Shown in pieces: positions 1 to 10,495 of a DNA stretch of 64,000 bases (positions are counted from its first letter, which is position 1; the number at the start of each line of letters is the position of its first letter). Position numbers and translations under genes: made by a program. The notes under the pieces are model-generated. The model saw only the letters and a program-made list of their open reading frames with translations. It was not told where the DNA came from and searched no databases. Source of the DNA: Frederiksenia canicola (GTDB taxonomy: Bacteria; Pseudomonadota; Gammaproteobacteria; Enterobacterales; Pasteurellaceae); assembly GCF_011455495.1 (NCBI RefSeq), contig NZ_CP015029.1, forward strand, positions 744,740-808,739. Direction: 5' to 3'.

Positions 1-1
1 A

Positions 2-151
2 CCGCCACATGATATCGATCCGGATATGCTGAAAGAAACAGAGTGGTTTGATATTGAGATTCTCTCTACCAAAGAGACTGACTTCTTTAACAAACGTAGT
101 ACTGATTACAGTAAAAAAATGAAGCAGATTACTGCTGACGACTTATTCTAA
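2..151 (+). CDS. nrdB: Ribonucleotide reductase beta subunit, C-terminal fragment (partial)
   Basis: The last 49 codons of a gene that begins before the window. The fragment ends in ITADDLF, an acidic/hydrophobic tail like those with which class I RNR beta subunits dock on the alpha subunit. The next gene, 29 bp downstream on the same strand, is the alpha subunit, so the assignment rests on tail plus context. The diiron ligands, the radical tyrosine and the N-terminus all lie outside the window. Order beta-then-alpha is the reverse of E. coli nrdAB. Confidence 0.7.
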   Translation, partial: PPHDIDPDMLKETEWFDIEILSTKETDFFNKRSTDYSKKMKQITADDLF

Positions 152-180
152 CTTTGACTTACATAGAACCGACACTGCCG

Positions 181-1890
181 ATGACTTACTCTAACTCTTA
201 TTACCAACCCAAGTTATTTGAACTTGGTTACACCGATGAAAAACGTCCTGATTTTGCTTGGCTAAATGATGACAGCAAACTGTTCTTACAGCGTGGTTAT
301 TTACTTGAGGGCACGACTGCATTAGATCGTATCCGTTTTATTGCCGAACATGCTGAGCGTAAACTCGGTATCGAAGGCTATGCAGATAAATTCTATTACT
401 ACATGGGGCGTGGTTACTTTTCACTTTCTTCACCAATTTGGTCAAACTTCGGTTTAGATCGTGGTTTGCCAATTTCGTGTTTTGGTAGTTACATCGGCGA
501 TTCCATTCATGAAATTATGGTGACGACGGCGGAAGTCGGCATGATGAGTAAGATTGGTGGTGGTACTTCGGCTTATTTTGGCGATATTCGTCCTCGTGGT
601 TCTGCGATCAAAAATAACGGCAAGTCAGACGGTTCTTTCAACTTTAGTAAACTATTCGATACCGTTATTGATGTTATTTCTCAAGGCACTTCTCGTAAAG
701 GGCAGTTCGCTGGCTATATCGACATTGAACATGGCGATATTGATGAGTGGTTAGATATTCATACTGAAGGCAACCCAATTCAGTTGATGTACTATGGTGT
801 ATGCGTAGGCCATGATTGGTTAGAGTCAATGAAAGCGGGTGACCCATACAAGCGGCAACTTTGGGCAAAAATTTTGCAACGCAAAACCGAAACAGGGATC
901 CCATATCTTTTCTTCAAAGATAATGCGAATGCAGGTCGCCCAGATGTCTATAAAGATAAAAATATGACTGTACACGCCTCAAACTTGTGTACGGAAATTA
1001 TGTTGCCGTCTAACGAAGACGAAAGTTTCGTGTGCTGTTTATCTTCAATGAACTTGCTCTATTTTGATGAGTGGAAAGATACGGATGCACCAGAGGTTCT
1101 CACCTATTTCTTAGATGTGGTAATGTCAGAATTTATTGAGAAAAGTGCAGAAATTCCATTCTTAGACCGAGCGAATCGTTTCGCAACTCGTCACCGTGCT
1201 TTAGGGTTAGGCGTGCTCGGTTGGCATAGCTATTTGCAAGCGAATAATATTGCATTTGATAGTTTTGAAGCGATGCAGAAAAACAACCTGATTTTCAAAA
1301 CATTGCAAGAGAAAACACTGAAAGCCTCAAAAGAATTAGCACAGCGTTTTGGAGAGCCTGAGCTACTTAAGGGATATGGTCGCCGTAATACGACATTAAT
1401 GAGTATTGCACCCACAAAATCCAGTAGTTTTATTTTAGGTAGCGTATCGCCATCGGTCGAGCCATTTAAATCTAACTACTATGTAAAAGATTTAGCGAAG
1501 ATCAAAACCGTTTATAAAAATCCATTCTTGGAAAAATTACTTCAAGAAAAAGGATTAGATACAGAAGAAACGTGGGAAAGTATTCTATTAAATGATGGCT
1601 CGGTTCAGCATTTAGCTGAGCTGACAGAGCACGAAAAAGAAGTGTTTAAAACGTTCTCAGAAATTAGCCAGTTAAGTGTGATTCAGCAAGCCGCACAGCG
1701 TCAAAAACACATTGACCAAGGGCAAAGCATCAACATTATGGTACACCCTGCAACGCCAGCAAGGGATTTAAACCAACTTTATCTCACCGCGGAAGAGTTA
1801 GGCATTAAGTCGATTTATTATCAATACTCAATGAGTGCAGCACAGGTATTTAACCGTAACTTGTTAAGCTGTAGTAGTTGTGAAGGTTAA
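181..1890 (+). CDS. nrdA: Ribonucleoside-diphosphate reductase alpha subunit (short form, no ATP-cone)
   Basis: Catalytic subunit that reduces ribonucleotides to deoxyribonucleotides in the cytosol with NrdB. From ATG 181 it has 569 residues against about 760 for E. coli NrdA. Catalytic landmarks are present: redox Cys100 (ISCFGSY), the N-x-C-x-E triad at Asn268/Cys270/Glu272 (SNLCTE), second redox Cys at 285/286 (FVCCLSS), the radical-transfer Tyr pair at 546-547 and a C-terminal Cys564-x-x-Cys567 shuttle. The N-terminal ATP-cone that sets overall activity is missing: the protein enters almost directly into the helical and barrel domains. A TTG at 154 would add nine residues; ATG 181 is preferred, though neither has a strong Shine-Dalgarno. 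Cotranscribed with nrdB; a hairpin terminator follows. Confidence 0.93.
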   Translation: MTYSNSYYQPKLFELGYTDEKRPDFAWLNDDSKLFLQRGYLLEGTTALDRIRFIAEHAERKLGIEGYADKFYYYMGRGYFSLSSPIWSNFGLDRGLPISCFGSYIGDSIHEIMVTTAEVGMMSKIGGGTSAYFGDIRPRGSAIKNNGKSDGSFNFSKLFDTVIDVISQGTSRKGQFAGYIDIEHGDIDEWLDIHTEGNPIQLMYYGVCVGHDWLESMKAGDPYKRQLWAKILQRKTETGIPYLFFKDNANAGRPDVYKDKNMTVHASNLCTEIMLPSNEDESFVCCLSSMNLLYFDEWKDTDAPEVLTYFLDVVMSEFIEKSAEIPFLDRANRFATRHRALGLGVLGWHSYLQANNIAFDSFEAMQKNNLIFKTLQEKTLKASKELAQRFGEPELLKGYGRRNTTLMSIAPTKSSSFILGSVSPSVEPFKSNYYVKDLAKIKTVYKNPFLEKLLQEKGLDTEETWESILLNDGSVQHLAELTEHEKEVFKTFSEISQLSVIQQAAQRQKHIDQGQSINIMVHPATPARDLNQLYLTAEELGIKSIYYQYSMSAAQVFNRNLLSCSSCEG

Positions 1891-1899
1891 GAGATAACT

Positions 1900-1930
1900 A
1901 AAAAGCCATCGTTTAAAACGATGGCTTTTT
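1900..1930. terminator. Bidirectional rho-independent terminator, nrdA/fabH
   Basis: AAAAGCCATCGTTT and AAACGATGGCTTTT form a long stem flanked by A-run and T-run. It lies between the convergent nrdA and fabH genes and can serve both. Confidence 0.85.
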
Positions 1931-1936
1931 GCGTTA

Positions 1937-2887
1937 TTAGAATCTAACTAATGCCGAACCCCAAGTCCAACCGCCGCCGAAAGCTTCAAGTAGCAGTAAC
2001 TGACCACGTTGAATGCGTCCATCACGCACGGCCTCATCTAATGCAACGGGAATCGTGGCGGCACTGGTATTGCCGTAGCGATCAAGCGTAATTACAACTT
2101 GAGATAAATCCATTTCTAATTTATCCGCAGTAGCAGTGATGATACGCAAATTCGCTTGATGTGGCACAAGCCAATCAATTGCCGATTTATCTAATTGATT
2201 TTCAGAGAGCGTTTCTTCCACAACATTGGCTAATTCACGCACTGCCAGTTTGAATGTCGCATTGCCTTGCATTTCAATGTAGCCTGATTTTTCCACACCA
2301 CGCTTTTCATTGGTGAGCAACAACCCATTGGTTTTATCTGGTGAAGAGTGTAAATGGGTGGAGATCACACCTTGTTCTTCACTCGCTGCTAAAATGACCG
2401 CCCCAGCACCGTCACCGAATAGCACCACGGTGCTTCGATCAGTTTCATCTAATTTACGAGAGTTCAAATCTGAGCCAATCACTAACGCTTTTTTCACTTT
2501 ACCTGAGCGAATAAATTGATCGGCAACGCTTAATGCATACACAAATCCGGTACAAGCGGCGGCTACATCAAACGCGATCGCATCTTCAATGCCGAGCAGT
2601 CCTTGTACTTGGCAAGCTGCACTTGGGTAGGCGTGAGAGTTGCTGGTAGTGCCAACAATCACTAAGTCGATAGACTGCGGATCGCAAGCGGTCTGTTCAA
2701 AGCATTTTTTTGCCGCTTCAAACCCCATTGTTGCCACGGTTTCATCAGCTGCCGCTATACGACGTTCCTTAATGCCAGAACGTGTCACAATCCACTCATC
2801 GGAAGTATCTACCATTTTTTCAAGATCCGCATTAGTACGGATATGGGCGGGCAAGTAACTTCCCGTCGCTAAAATTTTACTGTACAT
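1937..2887 (-). CDS. fabH: 3-oxoacyl-ACP synthase III (KAS III)
   Basis: Condenses acetyl-CoA with malonyl-ACP to start type II fatty acid synthesis. It has 316 residues, the usual KAS III length. The catalytic triad is visible: Cys112 in AAACTGF, His243 in VPHQANLR and Asn273 in YGNTSAAT; the C-terminal GGGWTWGS loop is also typical. In many gammaproteobacteria fabH follows plsX directly. Here the two codirectional genes are separated by about 760 bp that contains an oppositely oriented gene, so fabH probably has its own promoter within 2888-3150. Confidence 0.95.
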   Translation of the reverse strand: MYSKILATGSYLPAHIRTNADLEKMVDTSDEWIVTRSGIKERRIAAADETVATMGFEAAKKCFEQTACDPQSIDLVIVGTTSNSHAYPSAACQVQGLLGIEDAIAFDVAAACTGFVYALSVADQFIRSGKVKKALVIGSDLNSRKLDETDRSTVVLFGDGAGAVILAASEEQGVISTHLHSSPDKTNGLLLTNEKRGVEKSGYIEMQGNATFKLAVRELANVVEETLSENQLDKSAIDWLVPHQANLRIITATADKLEMDLSQVVITLDRYGNTSAATIPVALDEAVRDGRIQRGQLLLLEAFGGGWTWGSALVRF

Positions 2888-3205
2888 AGTTTGTTCTCAA
2901 TCATTTTCACTGGGGCGTATTATAACGCAAAAGCAAGCTATTGCGAAAAGTAAGGAAAGGGAAGATTTGCAAAAAACTTGGCGAAACTGACCGCTTGTAG
3001 TCGATCATAATGCCATGATTTATTCAGATTTACTTGTTTGCCATTTGTTCTTGAAACCAATTTCTTGTTTTATACAAAAATCTAATTTATCCATTAACTG
3101 TCATCATATTTACAAATGTGATAGAAAACAGCGCTAGGCGTTAATTGTGGCCCTATTTATGAAATGTGTATAATTTGAAGAAATGATTTAATAAAGGAAA
3201 TGGCT
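2888..3205. other. Divergent intergenic region fabH / small secreted protein
   Basis: 318 bp without a gene. It holds one USS (ACCGCTTGT near 2990), the start region of fabH and the promoter of the rightward small secreted protein gene (entered separately). The remainder is A/T-rich and I recognise nothing else in it. Confidence 0.6.
3145..3174 (+). promoter_or_regulatory. Sigma-70-type promoter of the 3206 gene
   Basis: TTGTGG (3145-3150), an 18-bp spacer and a perfect TATAAT (3169-3174), ending 31 bp before the start codon. Predicted from sequence only. Confidence 0.5.
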
Positions 3206-3616
3206 ATGAATAAAATGTATTTATCCATCGTTATGCTGTCTTTTGTGACATTATCACCGAATACATATGCACTGTGTACTGACTTCACAAACAGTTACTA
3301 TTATGTGGAAAATGATCAAGTATCCAAACATACCGCACAGGCTTGGAGCTGTGCAAATGTGAATGCATATTCCGCGGCTTATGAGTTTGAAGATGGGAGC
3401 ACCCTATCAATAGGAATTCGCTTTGATCTTGATAATGTGGAGACTGGGAAAGATGATGAAATTCAAGGTGATTGGTCTGTCACATTGAATTCTAGTAGAG
3501 AAACGATTAACGTTGAGATCCCAAAAGGCGTTCCAATTTCCAAAGATGGGAATATGCAATGCTATAAAGCGTCCACATCTTCTCGTGCTGTATATTGCCT
3601 TGATCATCTAGAATAA
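3206..3616 (+). CDS. Small secreted hypothetical protein
   Basis: I do not recognise a family. 136 residues. The N-terminus (MNKMYLSIVMLSFV...NTYA) is a typical Sec signal peptide with likely cleavage after NTYA, so the mature protein of about 115 residues is exported to the periplasm or beyond. The mature part has several Cys (near the mature N-terminus, mid-protein and two near the C-terminus), which suits disulfide bonding, and acidic/polar beta-like stretches. ATG 3206 is chosen over ATG 3200 because the AAAGGAA at 3193-3199 is better spaced for it. The gene sits alone, reversed, between plsX and fabH, which suggests an insertion into the fatty-acid cluster. Confidence 0.7.
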   Translation: MNKMYLSIVMLSFVTLSPNTYALCTDFTNSYYYVENDQVSKHTAQAWSCANVNAYSAAYEFEDGSTLSIGIRFDLDNVETGKDDEIQGDWSVTLNSSRETINVEIPKGVPISKDGNMQCYKASTSSRAVYCLDHLE

Positions 3617-3650
3617 TATTTGCAAAAAATGTGCTGAAGATAACCGCTTG

Positions 3651-4676
3651 TTATTCCAACTTTTCTAGTCCCCGCGAAATCCGCTCGGGGATTTTATGTT
3701 CAATTTGGGAAATCGCATGGTCGATGGCGTAGAAAAATGCATTATTACTGGCTCCACCGTGGCTTTTCACCACGACGGACGATAAGCCGAGCAAAGTGGC
3801 GCCGTTGTGGCGGTCGGGATTGATTTGCTGTAGTTTGCGGTAGTAGCGGTAGAAAATCGCTCGCAATAATAACCGCTTAGTTTGACGGCAGAGGTTGGAC
3901 TCTTCTGTTGGCTTTTTGAAAAATGATAAGATGTTTTTCGCTGCACCTTCCATCGTTTTTAAGGCAATATTGCCACTAAAACCATCGCAGATGATTACAT
4001 CGGCGATGCCATTCATCAGTTTATCCCCCTCAATAAAGCCTTGATAATTCAAATGGTTAGTTAATTTGAGTTGTTGATGAGCTTCTCGAGTTTGCGGGCT
4101 ACCTTTATTTTCTTCCGTGCCGATATTGAGCAGCGATAAGCGAGGGAAAACTAAATCCAACATCACTTGGGCAAAAATGTTGCCCATTTCAGCAAATTGG
4201 CAAAGTAGCTTGCTGTCAGCTTCGACATTTGCCCCTAAATCCAACATCACGCTGGATTTGCCGTTCATTGTTGGGATCAACGAAGTCAAGGCAGGGCGAT
4301 CGATATTGGGTAACGGCTCAATCAACTGCTTCGCCAATCCCATCAGTAAACCAGTATTGCCACCGCTTACACAGCCTTGAGCCTCGCCCTTTGCCACGGC
4401 TTCAATGGCTAAACGCATTGAGCTACCTTTGCTTTGGCGGATCGCTTGTAGGAAGGGTAAATCGCTGTTGAGCGTTTTTTCGGTGTGAATGATTTGAACG
4501 CGGGATTGCAATTCGCTATCTAAGCGGTCAGTTAGCGGGGCGATTTCGGCTTGATGGCCGAATAAAAGAAAATGTAGCCTTGGATTGTGTTCCAAAGCCC
4601 TTTGTGCAGCGGGGATAGTAATACGGGGACCAAAGTCCCCGCCCATCACATCTAACGCTATGGTTAGACTGGTCAA
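3651..4676 (-). CDS. plsX: Phosphate acyltransferase PlsX
   Basis: Makes acyl-phosphate from acyl-ACP for the PlsY route to lysophosphatidic acid; a peripheral membrane enzyme. 341 residues, full length for the family. It opens with the conserved ALDVMGGDFGP motif and retains SGGNTGLLM and DGFSGNIALK. It lies 25 bp downstream of rpmF in the order yceD-rpmF-plsX, the standard arrangement that couples lipid and ribosome synthesis. The stop overlaps a USS-rich stretch (ACCGCTTGT near 3640). Confidence 0.95.
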   Translation of the reverse strand: MTSLTIALDVMGGDFGPRITIPAAQRALEHNPRLHFLLFGHQAEIAPLTDRLDSELQSRVQIIHTEKTLNSDLPFLQAIRQSKGSSMRLAIEAVAKGEAQGCVSGGNTGLLMGLAKQLIEPLPNIDRPALTSLIPTMNGKSSVMLDLGANVEADSKLLCQFAEMGNIFAQVMLDLVFPRLSLLNIGTEENKGSPQTREAHQQLKLTNHLNYQGFIEGDKLMNGIADVIICDGFSGNIALKTMEGAAKNILSFFKKPTEESNLCRQTKRLLLRAIFYRYYRKLQQINPDRHNGATLLGLSSVVVKSHGGASNNAFFYAIDHAISQIEHKIPERISRGLEKLE

Positions 4677-4701
4677 ATTATGCCTCGAGAGATAATTTGA
4701 A

Positions 4702-4872
4702 TTATTTGTTGATCACTTTACGACCACGATAGTAACCGTCAGCAGTAACGTGGTGACGTAAGTGAGTTTCACCAGTTACTTTATCTACTGATACTGCCGC
4801 AGTAGTTAATGCATCGTGTGAACGACGCATATCACGACGTGAACGAGATTTTTTATTTTGTTGAACAGCCAC
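4702..4872 (-). CDS. rpmF: 50S ribosomal protein L32
   Basis: A 56-residue ribosomal protein. Read on the minus strand it starts [16 protein letters not shown] after the initiator and ends [11 protein letters not shown], an unmistakable L32. The start codon is GTG (4870-4872) with GGAG eight bases upstream; no ATG fits. It lies 16 bp after yceD and 25 bp before plsX, as in other gammaproteobacteria. Confidence 0.93.
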   Translation of the reverse strand: MAVQQNKKSRSRRDMRRSHDALTTAAVSVDKVTGETHLRHHVTADGYYRGRKVINK

Positions 4873-4888
4873 GGGCTTTCTCCTAGAT

Positions 4889-5413
4889 CTAGTTTTTCTT
4901 TAAATTAGCTAATACGGCGAACGGATTCGGTTTGCTTGCCAGTTCTTCAGGCAATTCACCAAACACCTGTTCTGCCACGGACACTTCACAGTGTTCAGAG
5001 TTATGCATTGGCACAAGTGGCAAAGAGAGAATAAATTCATCTTCGATCAATTCCACAATATTCACTTCGCCAAACTCATTGAGTTCAATCGGCTCATAAA
5101 TTTCGGGTAAATCGTCCGCTTGTTCCAGACTTTTCACAGGACTGAAAAGAAATTCGCAGTCGAGTGTTTGCGAAAATGGGTTACTACAACGTTGGCATTC
5201 GAGTTCCACTTCAACTTGTGCCGAGCCTTTAATCACGGTGAGTTTTTGTGGGTCAACGGATAACGAAAGAGTAACTTGTGCATCGCTTAGCACATTGCTC
5301 ACCGATTCAGCTAAACGGCTAAGTAGGCTACTTGGGAGGTAACCTGCATAATCCATTCGACGTTGTGCGTCTTTATGTGGATCGAGAGTGAGCGGGAGTT
5401 TTACTTTTTGCAT
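4889..5413 (-). CDS. yceD: YceD/DUF177 protein (23S rRNA accumulation protein)
   Basis: Conserved small cytosolic protein linked to 23S rRNA accumulation in E. coli. 174 residues. The start [12 protein letters not shown], the LECQRC motif (Cys73, Cys76), the SEHCEV segment and the [13 protein letters not shown] end all match the family. First gene of the yceD-rpmF-plsX unit. The start is fixed by the conserved N-terminus, yet there is no Shine-Dalgarno and a strong promoter ends only nine bases upstream, so the mRNA may be leaderless (see promoter entry and findings). Confidence 0.93.
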   Translation of the reverse strand: MQKVKLPLTLDPHKDAQRRMDYAGYLPSSLLSRLAESVSNVLSDAQVTLSLSVDPQKLTVIKGSAQVEVELECQRCSNPFSQTLDCEFLFSPVKSLEQADDLPEIYEPIELNEFGEVNIVELIEDEFILSLPLVPMHNSEHCEVSVAEQVFGELPEELASKPNPFAVLANLKKN

Positions 5414-5422
5414 AGGGTGCGA

Positions 5423-5451
5423 ATATTACCGATTGCAAGCAAAATAGTCAA
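5423..5451 (-). promoter_or_regulatory. Strong promoter of the yceD-rpmF-plsX operon
   Basis: On the minus strand: TTGACT (5446-5451), 17-bp spacer, TAATAT (5423-5428). Only nine bases separate the -10 box from the ATG at 5413, so a normally placed start site would give a leader of about one to three nucleotides. Confidence 0.65.
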
Positions 5452-5620
5452 AGGGAAAATCGGGATTTGCAAAATTTTCATCGAAACGGACCGCTTGTAA
5501 ACTGCTGCAATTGCTACCATAGGCAGAAACATGGATTTTACTAATTTAAACGATACTAATTCTGCGACGATTTGTTACAATGCGGGCAATTTTTTCTATT
5601 TAGACAGACAGGAGATGTAG

Positions 5621-6445
5621 ATGTCATTACAACAAATTATCGAAGCGGCGTTTGAGCGTCGTGCCGAAATCACCCCAAACACTGTGGATGCTGAAACCAA
5701 AGCGGCCGTGCTTGACGTTTTAGAAGGTTTAGACAGCGGCAAATATCGTGTGGCGGAGAAAATCGATGGAGAGTGGGTTACGCACCAATGGTTGAAAAAA
5801 GCGGTATTGCTTTCATTCCGTATCAACGATAACCAAATCATTGATGGTGCTGAAACTAAATACTACGACAAAGTGCCACTTAAATTTGCGGAGTACACAG
5901 CAGAACGTTTCCAACAAGAAGGCTTCCGCGTAGTGCCATCGGCGACGGTGCGTAAAGGAGCTTATATTGCGAAAAATACCGTGTTAATGCCATCTTATGT
6001 GAACATTGGTGCTTACGTTGGTGAAGGTACAATGGTAGATACTTGGGCGACAGTGGGGTCTTGTGCTCAAATCGGTAAAAACGTCCACCTTTCAGGCGGT
6101 GTGGGCATTGGCGGCGTGTTAGAGCCATTACAAGCGAATCCAACCATTATTGGCGATAACTGCTTTATTGGTGCACGTTCTGAAATCGTGGAAGGCGTGA
6201 TCGTGGAAGACGGCTGTGTGATCTCAATGGGCGTGTTCATCGGTCAATCCACCAAAATTTACGATCGTGAAACAGGCGAAATCCACTACGGTCGCGTGCC
6301 TGCAGGGTCTGTCGTCGTTTCAGGCAGCTTGCCATCAAAATGCGGAAAATATAACCTTTACTGTGCGGTGATTGTGAAGAAAGTAGACGAAAAAACCCGT
6401 GGTAAAGTGGGAATTAACGAGTTATTGCGTTCAATTGAAGAATAG
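5621..6445 (+). CDS. dapD: Tetrahydrodipicolinate N-succinyltransferase
   Basis: Transfers succinyl from succinyl-CoA to tetrahydrodipicolinate in the succinylase branch of lysine/diaminopimelate synthesis. 274 residues, the same as E. coli DapD. An N-terminal helical domain is followed from about residue 105 by hexapeptide repeats ([49 protein letters not shown]) that form the left-handed beta-helix. Start ATG preceded by ACAGGAGA. Monocistronic; ended by an inverted USS pair. Confidence 0.96.
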   Translation: MSLQQIIEAAFERRAEITPNTVDAETKAAVLDVLEGLDSGKYRVAEKIDGEWVTHQWLKKAVLLSFRINDNQIIDGAETKYYDKVPLKFAEYTAERFQQEGFRVVPSATVRKGAYIAKNTVLMPSYVNIGAYVGEGTMVDTWATVGSCAQIGKNVHLSGGVGIGGVLEPLQANPTIIGDNCFIGARSEIVEGVIVEDGCVISMGVFIGQSTKIYDRETGEIHYGRVPAGSVVVSGSLPSKCGKYNLYCAVIVKKVDEKTRGKVGINELLRSIEE

Positions 6446-6483
6446 TGAAGACTAAAGATCTATTAACATAAACGCCATAAAAG

Positions 6484-6513
6484 CTGACCGCTTGTATCAC
6501 TACAAGCGGTCAG
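6484..6513. terminator. Inverted USS pair acting as terminator, dapD/prlC
   Basis: CTGACCGCTTGTA, loop TCAC, TACAAGCGGTCAG: a perfect 13-bp stem made of two opposed uptake signal sequences between convergent genes. Confidence 0.8.
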
Positions 6514-6536
6514 TTCCTTTAAATATTTTGCAAATA

Positions 6537-8570
6537 CTAAGCCGCAATGCCTTTGTGTCTTAATAATGCATCAAGGGTTGGTTTGCGTCCACGGAAGCGT
6601 TCGAATAACACCATTGGTTCTTCTGAGCCACCACGGGTGAGGATGTTTTGTAAGAACGATTCGCCCACTTCGCGGCTGAAAATACCTTCTTCTTCAAAGC
6701 GTGAGAATGCATCAGCGGAGAGTACTTCAGCCCATAAATAGCTGTAATAGCCTGCCGCATAACCGCCTGCGAAAATGTGGGCGAAGCTGTGTGGGGTGCG
6801 GACGAAAGTCGGAATCTCAACCACGGCAACCTGTTTTTTCACGTCACGCAGGACGTCCATCACAATATTTTCACGTGGTTCGCTCATATGTAGGCGGAAG
6901 TCGAAAATGCCAAATTCTAACTGACGAAGCACAAACATCGCGGCTTGATAGTTTTTCGCTTTAAGCAACTGAGTGAGTTTCTCTTTTGGTAGCGGTTCGC
7001 CCGTTTGGTAATGACCTGAAATGAACGCCAACGCTTCTTCTTCCCAGCACCAGTTTTCAAGGAATTGGCTCGGCAACTCGACGGCATCCCACGCTACACC
7101 GTTGATACCCGCTACATCGCCGACGTCAATTTCAGTGAGCATATGGTGAATACCGTGTCCGAACTCGTGGAATAGCGTAGTCACTTCGTCCATGGTGAAT
7201 AGGGCTGGTTTGTCACCAATAGGTTTGTTGAAGTTACAGGTCAAATAGGCAACAGGTTTTTGCAATGAACCGTCTGCCAAACGTTTTTGGTTGATGCAGT
7301 CATCCATCCATGCCCCGCCCCGTTTGTGTTCACGGGCGTAGAGATCGAGATAGAACGAGCCACGCAAGCGGTCGGTTTCATCGAAAATATCGAAAAAGCG
7401 AACGCTGTCGTGATAGGTTTCTACATCAAAACGCTCGACCACTTTCATGCCGAAAATGCGGTGGAGTAACTCGTATAAGCCTGAAAGTACACGCTCTTCG
7501 GGGAAGTATGGGCGAAGTGCTTCATCGTTGATCGCATACAACGCTTGTTTTTGTTTTTCGCTGTAAAAGGCGATGTCCCAAGGCTGTAAATCGTTCATTC
7601 CAAACGCTTTGGCAGCAAAGGCTTTGAGTTCAGCCAGTTCTTTTTCGCCCTGTGCTTTGGAGCGATTTGCTAAACCTTCAAGAAAGTCCACCACTTGTTT
7701 TGGGCTTTCTGCCATTTTGGTGGCAAGGGAATAATCGGCGTAGGTGTCAAAGCCGAGTAGGTGGGCGAGTTCTTGGCGAAGTGTGAGGGTTTCCGCCATA
7801 ATCGCAGAGTTATCCCATTTGCCTGCGTTCACGCCTTGGTCAGAGGCACGGGTGTTGTAGGCTTCGTACATTTGTTGGCGAAGTTCTCGATTTTCGCAGT
7901 AGGTCATGACTGGCAAATAGCTTGGAAACTCAAGCGTGAAGCGATAGCCCGTTTTGCCTTTGCTTTCGGCATCGAGTTTTGCGGCTTCTAATGCCGATTC
8001 GGGCAAGCCTTTGAGTTCGTCAGCATTGTCGATGACCACGTCCCACCCCATTGTCGCATCAAGTACATTGTTGCTAAATTGTGAGCTAAGTTCTGATAAA
8101 CGCATTGAGATTTCGCCGTAGCGTTTTTGTTTTTCGGCTGGTAGTGAGATACCAGATAATTCAAAATCACGCAGGCTGTTTTCTACCGCTTTTTTTTGTG
8201 CGAGAGAATAAGTGGCAAATTCAGGGCTGTTTTTGAGTTTGACATAGCCTTGATATAAGCCTTGGTGTTGTCCTACCCAAGTGCTGTATTCCGATAATAA
8301 CGGCAAGCAGGCTTGGTAGGCGTTACGCAATTCAGGGCTGTTTTTTACGGCATTGAGATGTGCAACAGGCGACCATGCACGAGAGAGCTGATCCCCCGAC
8401 ATCGCTTGCGGCATATAGAAATTATCCCAAGTTGGATTGTCGATTTGAGCCACTTGGTCGATGGTTTCACGACAGTGTTGGATAAGTTGCTCAATCGCAG
8501 GTTGAATATGTTCAGGTTTGATTTGTGAGAATTTTGGTAAACCAGTATTGTTTAAAAGTGGGTTTGACAT
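6537..8570 (-). CDS. prlC: Oligopeptidase A (M3 metallopeptidase)
   Basis: Cytosolic zinc oligopeptidase that degrades short peptides, including signal-peptide fragments. 677 residues, near E. coli OpdA/PrlC (680). The zinc motif is HEFGH at residues 468-472 (His468, Glu469, His472) in TTLFHEFGHGIHHM, and the downstream Glu ligand is expected in the VELPSQFLENW segment. N-terminus MSNPLLNNTGLPKFSQIKPEH is typical. About 110 bp downstream of pyrG on the same strand with a hairpin in between. Confidence 0.96.
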   Translation of the reverse strand: MSNPLLNNTGLPKFSQIKPEHIQPAIEQLIQHCRETIDQVAQIDNPTWDNFYMPQAMSGDQLSRAWSPVAHLNAVKNSPELRNAYQACLPLLSEYSTWVGQHQGLYQGYVKLKNSPEFATYSLAQKKAVENSLRDFELSGISLPAEKQKRYGEISMRLSELSSQFSNNVLDATMGWDVVIDNADELKGLPESALEAAKLDAESKGKTGYRFTLEFPSYLPVMTYCENRELRQQMYEAYNTRASDQGVNAGKWDNSAIMAETLTLRQELAHLLGFDTYADYSLATKMAESPKQVVDFLEGLANRSKAQGEKELAELKAFAAKAFGMNDLQPWDIAFYSEKQKQALYAINDEALRPYFPEERVLSGLYELLHRIFGMKVVERFDVETYHDSVRFFDIFDETDRLRGSFYLDLYAREHKRGGAWMDDCINQKRLADGSLQKPVAYLTCNFNKPIGDKPALFTMDEVTTLFHEFGHGIHHMLTEIDVGDVAGINGVAWDAVELPSQFLENWCWEEEALAFISGHYQTGEPLPKEKLTQLLKAKNYQAAMFVLRQLEFGIFDFRLHMSEPRENIVMDVLRDVKKQVAVVEIPTFVRTPHSFAHIFAGGYAAGYYSYLWAEVLSADAFSRFEEEGIFSREVGESFLQNILTRGGSEEPMVLFERFRGRKPTLDALLRHKGIAA

Positions 8571-8645
8571 AGTTCCTTCCTTTTAGTGTGGGGCTTGTCC
8601 CATTTGTAAAATTTTCTCCAAAAGTCACCGCTTGTAAATAATAAA

Positions 8646-8670
8646 GGTGGGTCAAAACCCACCCTACAAG
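8646..8670. repeat. Short GGTGGGT...ACCCACCCTACAAG hairpin repeat
   Basis: GGTGGGT, CAAA, ACCCACC, then CTACAAG. It lies just downstream of pyrG and may act as its terminator or mRNA 3' stabiliser. The sequence matches the arms of the larger composite repeat between fabD and fabG. Confidence 0.6.
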
Positions 8671-8677
8671 TTGTGAT

Positions 8678-10351
<1,674 letters not shown>

Positions 10352-10421
10352 TCAGGAATGGTGTAAAACCATCAGGACGGGAGCGTAGTTTACAGCAATT
10401 TACCGTCGATGACTAGGGTTG

Positions 10422-10490
10422 CAAGCGGTCAGATCCAGTAAAAGTTTTACAAACGGCATTTGCAAAAAAAGACCTTAAACTGACCGCTTG
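10422..10490. terminator. Inverted USS pair downstream of malT
   Basis: CAAGCGGTCAG (10422-10432) and CTGACCGCTTG (10480-10490) are perfectly complementary, with an A/T-rich 47-base interior. They lie between the malT stop and the pyrG upstream region. Confidence 0.55.
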
Positions 10491-10495
10491 TATTC

